Source: Anolis sagrei
Lineage: Eukaryota > Chordata > Lepidosauria > Squamata > Anolidae
Length of the DNA: 64,000 bases
Direction: 5' to 3'
Assembly: GCF_037176765.1 (NCBI RefSeq)
Contig: NC_090023.1
Coordinates: forward strand, 51,538,866-51,602,865
Position numbers and translations under genes: made by a program. The notes under the pieces are model-generated. The model saw nothing but the letters and a program-made list of their open reading frames with translations, was not told the origin of the DNA and did not search any database. Shown here one piece after another: positions 1 to 46,900 of the stretch. How positions within the stretch are numbered: the first letter of the stretch is position 1; every line of letters starts with the position of its first letter.

Positions 1-64
1 ACAGACTGTGTTGGATAATACATAACGTTGGATGAGCGAAGGTTGGATAAGTGAGACTCTACTG
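1..64. mobile_element. Right end of a Tigger-like (Tc1/mariner) element, cut by window edge
   Basis: The terminus ends GTGAGACTCTACTG followed by TA at 65-66, matching the CAGTAGAGTCTCAC ends of squamate Tigger-type elements. GGATAA repeats precede it. The body is outside the window. Confidence 0.55.
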
Positions 65-66
65 TA

Positions 67-3000
67 CTTCAAATGTGAATTGCTGCTGAAAGCTTTTAGC
101 AGGGAAAAAGTGTGGCTTGCAGAATTTGTATTAGTCAAGAGATACAAAATAGCCTCAGGTCCTGCAGCTTGCCCATTTCTGCTTTAACTCTTACACAAAG
201 TGCCAATAGCCCACTTTAGCATCAGCTAAAATGTGAAATAGCCTGAGCTGCCTTCAAGCACAGTTCTCCTATTAATTGTCTAAAACGTTATAATTGCATT
301 TACTAAAAACTATGACGATTAATTCTACAGCACCATATTTTTCACACAGAATTAGATAATCCTTCCTTAAATCAGGACTGAGCAGAAGTCAGACTAGAAT
401 CTTCTGATAACTCTACAGATTTGATGTACACTTGATTGCCAACTGTTAATAATGGCAATAACCCTCAATGTATACAACGGGAATTTTTAAAAAATAGGGA
501 AGGGAATAACCAGGAATTCATTTTTTGTGCTCATATTAATTATATGTGCCTTGCATTTATTACAGTAGGGTATTGGGACTAGGATGTTCAGCCAAAACCT
601 TCCAAGAAGAGGTAGGATTGTAGGAGATTAAAAAAAAATCAAAGGTCATTGTGTGACGGAGTTTCAGGCATCCCACACAATGAGAGAGAAAGTGCATAAG
701 CATTTCAAGAAGCAGATGGCACCTGAAAATGGTCGAATTGGATAAGTGAAAAGTATCGGAATGACTGTGATGGGATAATAACAACAGACGGATGAAGAGG
801 CCAAGTCCATTTAAATGCTTTGAAAGTGAGGATGAGAAGTTGTGCAGGATTCTGAAGTGGACAAGATAAGAGTGAAGGGGTTTAAGGGGAGGAACATATG
901 GTAAGAATGAAAGGAGAGGTAAATAATTGTTGCAGCAACTTAAGAGAAAACAACAGAAGCTCAGAAAGAATACTATAGTTGTCAAAAATACAAATGGCCA
1001 AGACATACACTAAATTCTTTGCTAAGCAGATGGAAATAAATTTCCCAATTTTAAGCAATGCTGTAAAGAGGAAAACAATACATAGTGATTAAATGAACAT
1101 GTGGGGATAAGAGAAAGGAAGCAAAGTCAAGGAGAAAACAAAGGCTTCATGCCTTACCATAGGATGACTGGTGGCACTGTCCGTGGAAGAGGAGAATACA
1201 ATAGAACAAGGAATGGAGGGCATTGGAGAAAAGATGAGAAACACAATCTTGGACATATTCACCTTGAGATGGTACTATGCATACAACTGGAATTATTTGA
1301 GGCGCTATAGGGAGAAAGTCAATTATGTATTAAGAGAGACAGATTGGTGTCATCTGCTCGTAGATGATGTTTGAAAGCCTAGGACGTGATGAATTACCCA
1401 GTGCATTTGCATACAATAAAAGATGACCAAGAATGGAGTCGTCGCAGATGATGCTGTCAACCAAACATAAAGAGCTCTATTCCATTGTCTATGCTGGGAT
1501 GGTAAACTTTTTTTTACACAGAGGAGAATCTGTATATTGAGAAACTTTCAAAGATGCAATCTTAATGTAAAAAAATTATATTATGTGAGATGGCTATTAA
1601 TGTTCATCCCTGCACAACAATATTTCTAAGAAGATATAGCATATTCCTTAAATCAGAGGCTGGGAAGTTGCTCCTGTTTACCTGTTACCTATTTTAAACA
1701 TGAATTCTTATATTATTTACAAAGTAGCTTTGAACGAAAACCATGAAATACCTTGATAAAACAATATTATAAATAAAGGTGTATGGAGAATTGGGGGGGG
1801 GGGGGAGAGAGAAAACTGATCCTAATACCAACATTGTATCCTCACAGTTTGTCTTTAACTGCCTCTCATTCTACTCACATTTTCTCTTCCTTTGTTCAAA
1901 TTCACCATTTACTCCTCAATAACTTCATGTCAATGTAATTCAATTTAGACTATAACTTGAAGCATCTTCCACGTGCTCCATGATATGGAGATAACTAAGG
2001 CTGCTCTCTATTCCAAATATCTATAAACAAAGCTTCTTGTAAGGTCAAGATGTCAACTTGTGTCAGTGAAAATTTAGTATTTGAAATTCACATCTCTTCT
2101 GCACCCCAGGGAATTTTAATACCATACACCTTTTCAGTTTGCCTTTGCTCTCTCTCTCTTGCTTTGAATTTTCAGTGGTCATGCTATGTCAGCATTATGT
2201 TATACTTGCCATCTATTTTTAACACCACCTATTTTGAAAAATGAGAATAAATAGTGTGTGTATGTGGAGTGGGGGTAAGAGCCAAGTATGTGAGTATAAC
2301 AAACTCATTTGGTTCCCAGGTTGTGGTTTTTGCATATAAGGGTTACACTTACTTCTGTTCACTGAAAAGTGTTGGGAAATAAAATTAGCCCATAGAAGTT
2401 TCCAAACAATTCAATGACTTCAAAACTAGATACTGTATTAAAGAAAAAGCCATGTAAGCAGCAACACATGCAAAATGAACAATGTGCTTTAATAAGAGAC
2501 AGAATAGCTGAATTTCAGTTCTACTTTACTTTCTATACACTCACCTTTAATGAATACATGTTACATACCAAAATTCACTGATGCTCAAACCCCATGAAAT
2601 GCAATGTGTAGTAAAATGGTGTCTCTTATTTAAGATGGTAAAATCAAGGTCTGCTTTTGGGATTTTTTGAAAGAGGGGATCCTACTACTAATCTGAGTCT
2701 TCAGATGGAAGAATATTTACATTAAAGGGCTGTTTACAGGTATTAGGCATTTAATCTGAATTCAGCTCCTTCTGTTGTTCTTCACACTTTTCCAAAACTG
2801 GAAAATGAAGGAGCATCCTATGGCTTGGAATAAGCAGAGATATAGATCTTCAGAGAACAGTACAGCAGGTATTTAGCTTGTAAAGACATATGGAAACAAA
2901 TCATGGGAGCACAAAGATGCATTGTTGCCCTAATCTTCATAATGATCCTTGTGAAAAGTGAAAATAAAGAAAAACCAAACAGAGGGCTGTCTGATGAGAA

Positions 3001-4267
3001 AAGAAATGCATCCCACAGATAGCCCAAGCTTTGACAGCCTGTTGCAAAATGGAGCATTTATTCTGGACAGAAGCAGTGGGAGGAAGGAGGTTGAGTCCAA
3101 TTTCCACTCTTGGGAAGGCAAGGTCTTTCTGTGTCAAAGCAATCTATGGAATGCGCAAAGGACCTTCCACGTGGCAAGCAATTTGAGAATGGTGATATTA
3201 TGTAATTTCTGATATCAGCCCAGCAGCCCATGACCATCAAGTCACAGAATCCCAGCTGGCAGAAGGGAGCATGATGCTACTCTTGGTGGAAACAGAAGAC
3301 TAAAAATCATAATGTCTGGATTGCTTACCTTGGGCATATGGACAGAAATCAAGGACAATGATGGGGAGTGATGATCTCTATCACAGACCTGAGTCAAGCT
3401 GTAATTGTAGTCAATATATCAGACATTATGGGGATGGTGACAAAAACACGTTGAATATTTGTCCCAATAGTATGATGGAGATACTAAGATCAGGAACCTT
3501 CCCAGGACTGAGATTTACTCCAATATCAGGACAAAGCAAGAAGTTGAGGTTCCCTATTGGGCTCAACACATTCCAGTATCTTAGGAAGTGATGCTCGTAG
3601 AGTGGAATAATAACAATTTTTTTTATGTATTTCTTACCCACCTCTCCCTGCAACTTGAGGCAAAAAGGGTCTTGCAGTGACTAAGCTCGGGGAAAGGGAA
3701 GATTTCCAAGAATCTCCCCTTCCCAATAGCAACCAATGTTGGACTGTGTTTCCATGTGTCCAGCAATTATTTCAAAGATTGGACTAGGGGAAGCAAGGAT
3801 GCAACTTGAGGATGGGGTGGGGCAGGGGGTGCTGCCTGGACATATAAATAAAGTTTGGGACAGTTTGGGGAGATGGTCCTTATCCTCCTCTTCCTCCTCC
3901 TGCTCTGTCAAAGTCAAAGAGGGTGGAGATGCTTCTTTTTCCCCCCTGTTGTTTCATTAGGGACTTGACCAGCCTAAGTTGAATGCCTCTAGAGTCCTGA
4001 AAGTGGGCTTACAAGTTTCATTTGGTGTTGAAATTGAGAGACCTTGAGGTTTGAGGAATCTGGATCATCAAGTGCTACAACTATTGCTAAACAGCTGAAG
4101 AAGGGCAGAAGATAGTAACTAAAATCTTATGAAGAGACTGCAAGGGTGCAATCTGGAGATATCTTTCCCACTGCAGAGCTTTAGGACATGAAGTACTGTT
4201 ATGCCTTACTTGCTACAAATCAGTTACAATTCAACCACATGGTCCTTGCCTAAGCAGAGAAAACAAT
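67..4267. other. DCAF6 intron, no gene seen
   Basis: This is the 3'-most visible DCAF6 intron on the minus strand. I see a 13-base G run at 1793-1805 and nothing else I can name. Open frames here are short and lack codon structure or known motifs. Confidence 0.6.
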
Positions 4268-4500
4268 ATCAATGGCAATGAAATCACAGAATAGAGTTGG
4301 AAGAGATGACACGAGCCATCCAGTCCAACCTCCTGCCATGCGGAAAATGTACAATCAAAGCAACCCCAATAGATGGCCATCCAGCTTCTATTTAAGAAAC
4401 TCCACCACACTCCGAGGCAGTGAGTTCCATTACTGAACAGCTCTTACGGTCAGAATCTTCACACCTGATACACCTCTTGAAGAAAGTTTTCTGGCCCATA
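4268..4500 (-). mobile_element. CR1 LINE 3' end
   Basis: Read on the minus strand it shows the CR1 signature: a GAGCTGTTCAGTAATGGAAC segment, CTGGATGGCCATC, TTGGACTGGATGG and a final TCTATTCTGTGAT. It is a truncated 3' fragment within a DCAF6 intron. Confidence 0.8.
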
Positions 4501-4858
4501 AGCCATAAATTTAAAAAGGCCAAAATGTTGAGACTTCCTAATAATCCTATAATGATGCTGAAAAAAGAACTAGGTTTTCAGTGAAAACATGTGGCTTATA
4601 AGTACATGGGGGGCGGGCAGATTTACCACCAGAATGCAGCTCTAAAAGCTTCCAAAGATCTCTGCACAGACACAGAACAACCCATACATGTGATTCAGTG
4701 AGACCACAAGAATTATTCATTATACCTGTACTGACTGCAGGTTTCTCGGAATGTAGTTAGAATGTTTGAATGCTTGTAACTGCAATATTTTCAATATTCT
4801 TATTAAATAAAATGAGCAACTGCTTGGCAGTAAGGGGAAAGAACACCACAATACTAAC

Positions 4859-39961
<35,103 letters not shown>

Positions 39962-40806
39962 GGCACCAGGAGGACGACGAGGAGGAGGACGAGGGTCGCT
40001 TTCGCCGCCGAAGAAGAAGAACGAGCAGGAGAAGGAGGCATCAGCCGCGGCCCATTCCGCAGGCCGCCCGCACGCGCTCCGCCACCTTCACCATGGAAAC
40101 CCGCGGGCGCGCGCCTAGTAGGGAGGGAAAGGGAGGGCGCGCGCGCGCACCACCTCCTCCTCCGCCACGAGCCGCCGGGCCGCAAGCGATTCCCTTCTTC
40201 TCTCGTCCTCTCCTGCAAAACAAGCAAGGAGCCACCGCGGCGGTAGGCTCCGCCCCCTTTCTCCTCTAGGAATTCCCGCGACGTCCTTTCCAAAGCATCG
40301 CGAGACTTCCCTCCGCGTCCTTTCTGACAGTTGGGAGAAAATGGCGTCAGGTGGCAGCGGTCGTCCCTTCCTGTCATGACCTCCTTTGGGAAAACAAACA
40401 ACCGCCTTTCAAAGAGCAGCTTCTTTTTTGTTTTTAAAAACTTCCCTCATGTCTGCTCAAAAAACGCTTTGGTGTGTGTCCTTCGCCGCCAAGAAGCGTA
40501 GAGAAACATGTTGATTATTTCCAAAAGAATAGCCGGTGTCGTCATCAACTGTCGTCCCGCTCCCTTCTGTCGTCATCAAAAGAGGACCGTGATGTTGTCA
40601 TCGACGCCGGGTGAGAAGCTTGTAAGGAACATTAACCAATAGCATAAGGATCGGCTGTCCAAGCCCCGCCCACGTCCTATCCGGCGAGCCAATCACGGAG
40701 AAGGAAAGCGGGATCGTCCCACCACCTGGCTCTTGGCTCACTCGGTTAGGAGAGCGAGGAGGACGCGGACGAGTGGCAGGGGTCTTCGCCGCCGGAGTAA
40801 CACAGG
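39962..40806. promoter_or_regulatory. DCAF6-MPC2 bidirectional promoter, CpG island
   Basis: The 845 bp separate the divergent start codons of DCAF6 and MPC2. CpG is dense from about 39.83 to 40.96 kb, in contrast to the CpG-poor rest. No TATA box is placed. GC-box-like CCGCCCCC lies near 40249, CCCCGCCCAC near 40664, and CCAAT at 40636-40640 and 40689-40693. TGTCGTCATCAA occurs twice (40537-40548 and 40568-40579). An AAAATGGCGTC near 40338 resembles a YY1 site. The CCAAT and GC boxes cluster on the MPC2 side. Transcription starts are not determinable. Confidence 0.85.
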
Positions 40807-40915
40807 ATGGCGGGCGCCGCCACCGCGGGGCTCCGCGCCTCCTACCACCGGTTCTTGGACCGGATTGAGCTCATGCTGCCTCCCCGGCTGCGCCCTCTGT
40901 ACAATCACCCAGCAG
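40807..40915 (+). CDS. MPC2: MPC2 exon 1
   Basis: It reads MAGAATAGLRASYHRFLDRI then ELMLPPRLRPLYNHPA plus one base, with donor G|GTAGGG. It lies within the CpG island. The AT/AG-rich start differs from human, but RFLDRIELMLPP is conserved. Confidence 0.96.
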
Positions 40916-43900
40916 GTAGGGAAAGGCGAGGCTCATTGGAGGTGACCCGGGTCAGTGTATCGTGTGAGCGCGGAAACGCGTGAAGACTGGAGGCCTCTGG
41001 CGGTATTTATTTGTCGTGTCAGGACGACCAGTCATATTATATTACATTTCTAACAGAACAAAGCAAACAGACAGACAGAATACACAATTTGTGAGTTTGG
41101 TAGTTGATTAAATGTCCTTTGACCAGCATCTGGCCACTTGGAGTGCCTCTGGTGGTATCCACACGTGAAGGCAGAGGGCCCTCCTTTTATACAATAAGGT
41201 CCTGGGACCTTTGTATTTGGCCACCCCTTCCCTCACACCATGTTTATAGTGCAAGGGAGTCGATGTGAGGTTGTGAGGGGATCTACTCACCTGATCCTCG
41301 TGTGGGAGGAGGATTTCCAATCCCCACTCCTCTGTGTGACCTTGGGCCAGGCATCTTCTTCCTGGGATGTTTTGTAAGCATGAGATTGATCAGGCATGGG
41401 CAAGCTTGGGCCCTCCAAGTGTTTTGGACTTCAACTCCCACCATTCCTAATAGCTTCAGGCCCCTTCCTTTTCCCCCTCAGCCGCTTAAGCCTGATATTG
41501 ATGGTCAATAATTATTTATTTCTTCCCCACCTCTTCTTACTGTTCCAGAATGGTTATACAACACCCGGATAAAACACAACACCTTAAAAAGGCTTTTTAT
41601 TAAAATACGTAGTGCAAAGATTAATTCAGAATGCTAATAGATCGTAGATTTACAGTTTATGGAAGAAAGGGAGGGAGAGGATCCATCCATCTGACCCCAT
41701 ACCAGGAGAAAGACAGGATATGTAAATAAAAATAAATATATAAATTGTGTGTGTGTGTACATACATGTATGCCCCCCCCCCGGTGATGCAGCGGGTTAAA
41801 CCACTGAGCTGCTGAACTTGTTGTCTGAAAGGTTCGTAGTTCAAATCCGGGAGCGGGGTGAGCTCCCACTATTAGCCCCACCTTCTGCCAACCTAGCAGT
41901 TCAAAAACATGCGAATGTGAGTAGATCAATAGGTACCACTTCAGTGGGAAGGTCATGCATGTATATATATCTTGTAAGCCGCTCTGAGTCCCCTTCGGGG
42001 TGAGAAGGGCAGCATACAAATGCCATAAATAAATAAATAAATAAATAAATGCATATTGTTGTGATCACTTATAATATTATAATGTAATACAATAAAATAC
42101 TACTAATAATATTGCAATATAATGATATAGTGCAATATAGTATTATATAATACTGATATTGTACTATGCTAATAATATAATATATTGTATGTATATATAT
42201 TTTGTAAGCCGCTCTGAGTCCCCTTCGGGGTGAGAAGGACGGCATAGAAATGTCATAAATAAATAATGCTGGCCACATGACCTTGGGAGCCTTTATGGAT
42301 AACGCCAGCTCTTTGGCTTAGGAATGGAGATGAATACCACCCCCCAGAGTTGAACACGACTAGACTTAATGTCAAGGGAAACCTATACACATGTATATAC
42401 ACACACCACCAGGCAAAATAATGGGATGTAAATATTGGATAATAATAATAATAAATAATAATAATAATAATAATAATAAACTTTATTTATACCCCGCACC
42501 ATCTCCCCAGAGGGACTCAGGGTGGCTTACAATCAAGCAAATTGAGACAATAAATGATATACACAGAAAGTGATCTCATAATAGCACAACAATATAAACA
42601 CATATTTAAATAAATTTTAAAACACTATACAACCCTATATACTGTATCTATACTGTAGAATTAATGCAGTTTTACACCACTTTGACGGTCATGGCTTTAT
42701 GCTATGGGATCCTGGGGGTTGTACTTTAGTAAGGCACCAGCACTCTTGGGCAGAAAAGGCTAAAGACCTTGTAAAACTATAACTCCCTCAATCCTATAGC
42801 CTTGAGCCATACCGGTGAATATAGTGTCAAGCCGCATTCATTCTATGGTTTAGACGTACCCCACAGACAGAGAATACTCCAAAGCACCAAATTTTGTTTC
42901 AGTCTGGAGGCTAAGCAAGGTCAACCCTGGTTAGTGCTTGGATGGGCTAGGCTTTATTTTAGGGGAAGGAACTGGCAAACCCACCTTTAAATATTTCTTG
43001 CCTTAATAACATCCTATGAAATTCATGTGGGCCAGTCACCATAAGTTGACAGGCACACTTTCCACAACAAATAATGCATACAATTCAAGAACATAAGATG
43101 GGACATTTGTGAAGGGAATGGGTAGGATGTGATTCAAAGTGTCATTTATTTCATGGACTGAGACACAGGAGAGCTGGATTAACATGACCTTGAAGTTATA
43201 TTGTTCTTGTGCTTTTTTCTCTTCCTGTAATTTTATTATAATTGTCAAAGGTGTGTAAAAGCTGGAGTTCTGTTCAGCCTCTCCATTGGCACAGATGGTT
43301 TTTGGAAAAACATAATCTCTTATCTCTGTGTCTCAGGGAAAGGAGAGAGTAATTTAGAAAAAGGATTGCTTTGCAAGCAGTAAGTAGCCCTGCAGAAAAA
43401 GAGAAGTGGCATGTTTCTAACCGTGTCCTTCTACACTGCTCTTAAAAATGTTAGATGTCTACCCTTCACTGCAGACTAAGCTTTGTGTCTCTTCTTCTGT
43501 CAATGTGTTTTGGGGCTTTGTTTAGGGTTAGGGTTTTGTGTGTGAAAGGATGCTGCTTTGGTGCACTATTGATTTGGAAGGTCGCCTGTCCAGAAAAGCT
43601 ACACTGCAGACCTTTTCACAGAGCCCACCAAATGTTGGTAGTTACCTACATACTTTACCAAGTAGTAGTTCTATCATAAGACCTGGATGAAATAAACAGT
43701 TTCTTTGTCTTCCTATCATGAAGACATTAGGAGTCTCTAATAAAATTGCTATTTGTATTGTGTGCGTGTGTGCATGTTTTTGTTTTTTACAGGGCATGCT
43801 TTCATTGTAGTGCTTTTTTGTTTTTTCTCTCATCAGTTCTGAAATCATTCTGATACTTAATATCTGTCAACTACCGGTGAAATATTTTCATCTTAAAGGC

Positions 43901-46900
43901 GAATGGGGAGGAGTAGGATAAATGTGTTTAAAATTATGCATAGTGTAGGGAAAGTATTAAACTGGATAAGGAGACTTTTTTTTTGCTTCTCATAACACTA
44001 ATAACTGGGTCATCGAATAAAGCTGAATTGTATGAGATACATGACAGGTAAAATAATTGCTTCTTTATACAATATATAGTAAACAAGGCAATTTCACTAT
44101 TACAAGATCCAGTGATAGGCAACAACCTGGATAGCTTTAAAAGCAAATAATGAGAAACTGATAGAAGGTAAGGCTATTGTTGGTTACTAAACAGAATACA
44201 TGCTACTGAGAATAAAAGAAGGAAAGGTGCTATCATACCACCATGGATCTCTTCATGCTCTTACTGCATATATTGACTATAGTATCCCTTTGGATTTACT
44301 CACTGCAGAAAAGGGAAAACACTAACTAATCTTTAGTATTTAACTATAATCCATTCTCAAACTAACTGCTTGTTATCTATCTTCTTTTATCTGAAACTTG
44401 CTTTCCTAGTTTTCATATCTCTACAGTATGCAGACTTTTGAACTTTTTGACCTCGGCTATATTAAAAGAAGAATTCAGACTTTCAGACCATGATAACCTG
44501 TAGTTGTCTTCTGTTGTTTTGAAGAATCTTGCTTTTATTAAGAGGTTTATTACACAAATGTTAACACAATGTTATTCTTTTGGGCTGGAGAGAAGTTCCA
44601 TGGAACAGTGTAGATGATAAATTAAAACCCAAAAGCCTGATGTCTCGGGACTTTATTGTGGTGTAGTGCTTCATTCGATCAGAGAATATCCCTTCTGAGT
44701 CTAGTTACAAACTATAGATAGCCTTAGAGTAGCTGTTCGATTTGTTTGAGACTCTCATGTTTTCTATGAGTTTAATCCTAAATTCACCAAACTTTCTGAG
44801 GATCATTGACATATATGTGAAACACATTTGTGAAATATGTATATGCACTCAGGCATATTATTATGAAGACTGTGAAATAAGATTAGGCAGGCAGCTAAGG
44901 AGTGGCATTGAGAAGAAGCCAAACTTTCTTCAAATTTCTGTCTCTCGAGTTATCATTTTTCCATACAAATCTTTCATGCATTAATGGTTTCCTGTTCATA
45001 TAACTGAAAAAGTCAGTTCTACAAAATAGTGTTCTAAGGCTTGGTGGCAAGTGTAAACTAGTCTGTGGAGGAAGGTTTTAGATCTTCTCTTTGTTGGATT
45101 GCCCAATAATTGTATATTTTTATGTCATGATACACACAAGTTCTGCCCTTCATACAGGTCATTTTGATGGCCTAATTTGATAAGTGGCATTTGCCCTAGA
45201 ACACAAACTGCAATATCTGAGACAAATCCCTTTACTTCTAGCTTGTTAATCACTAACTGTAATTAACAACTTAAAATGGTTATTCTAATAGTTTCTCTCC
45301 ATAGTTTCTCCATAGTTTCTCAAGCTATGTAAGATCTGAAGAGTTGGCAGCTCTTTTATTTATGATATTTGTCATGAGGGGAAAGTTTAGTGTTCACAGC
45401 AGAAGGACATGACTTGGTGTTTTCTATTTGTTCTTTGTGGAGCTCTGTGTAGAAGGCTTTTTAGAATTTTTGAAAGGCATCATGAATCTATATAAATAAA
45501 AATGTAATGTTCATTTGTGGGATTAACATAACTCAAAAACCACTGGGTGAATTGACACCAAATTTGGACACAATACACCTCTCAGGCCAATGAGTGACCA
45601 TCACTCATAAAAACACAGTGGAAGACAAAAAATACATTACAATGCATGCACAAAAACCACATATATACACAAATATATGTGTTTATATATTTGTGTATAT
45701 ATAAACACAAATATACACACACAGAGGACACATATACACAGACTGGGCCACAGCAACGCGTGGCAGGGGACGTATGGTAACAGATAAATCTACTTCTTGT
45801 ATTAAATATGCAAGAAGTATATTTGAGAAACATTTTAATACAGTATGGGGAGTAATATCTTAATTGTTGAAAGGAGCATGTACATTTATATGCACCAAGT
45901 GGTAGACCATAATCTCCTGGTAAATCTCTGGCTGATTTGTACTTCAGCGTGGCTTTCACCATGGTGACAACAGAAACTTTTATTTCCATCCTAAATTCTG
46001 CTGCTGAAATAAAGAAAGCTTCATGCAGGGGCAGATAATAGGAATAGATTTGTGTATGAAAGGATTATGCTGGCTCTAGAAGTGGAATTGAGAGCAAGTT
46101 CCTGAGCATGTGCTTAGCATATAATTTCCCTCAATTTCTTCTTACTGCACTCTCTTTTTCACCCATTGGGTATATATTATTCACATGACATGACGAGGAT
46201 GGGATTTATAGGAGCTCTGGCTTTTCAGCAGCTTGCTGTAAGAGCTCAATTTATTCTTTGTTTCTTTCTCTGACTTGTTAAGAAGAAGCAAAACCAAGAA
46301 GGGAACTTTGCATTGCCAGATGGCACATTAAACCAGCCACAGAACAAAGCCACATGGTTTACACTGATCAGTGTGCACTATCATGGTATTCACTCAAGAC
46401 AAACCAGGAGTCATACTGTGAGTTTTATAATGCTGAAAGGCCTCTGAGGTCAGTACTGGGGACATACTCCACTTTCCCCATGAAGCTCCTGATTTTTTTT
46501 CTTTTCTTCCAGGCAAGTGAAAAATACTTAAGTTATAACTAGTTTGATGTAGTTTTGACAAACCAAAGTATTTAGGTGGAACAGTCAGTATCAAAGTATT
46601 TAGCTTTAGTTTAACATAGGCATATGCATGAACGGCATGAAATATTATCTTTATTGAACTTAATTAAGAGAGCGTATGATCAGAGTTGTAATACTTAGAA
46701 GAAGTAGCAAATGCACTAGCGCAGGAACGTCAAACTCATTTTCACCAAGGCCCCCATCAGCCTTATGGTTGTCTTCAAAGAGCCATTTGTAAATATAAGA
46801 TTGTATAAATGTTATTATGTTGCCCTAGCAGTGAAAGCTTCATGGGCCACATAAAATGAGGTGGTGGGCTGGATTTGGTCTCACATTTGACACATGTACA

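Noticed and set aside
560-1006. 148-codon minus-strand open frame
   Set aside because: Hydrophobic low-complexity translation from an A-rich plus strand, no motif or splice context, within a DCAF6 intron.
1-4858. DCAF6 IQ-motif and C-terminal WD exons
   Set aside because: No match to the expected AVARIQEFFRRRK or later WD strings; presumed left of the window.
42885-42950. 5S rRNA gene candidate
   Set aside because: Only the 3' half of 5S matches and it continues into a SINE body, so it is a 5S-derived SINE.
43522-43537. TTAGGGTTAGGG telomere-like repeat
   Set aside because: Only two units; chance level.
45582-45989. 135-codon minus-strand open frame
   Set aside because: It overlaps the Helitron-like remnant and TG/TA-rich repeats; the Cys/Val/Tyr-rich translation reflects the microsatellite.
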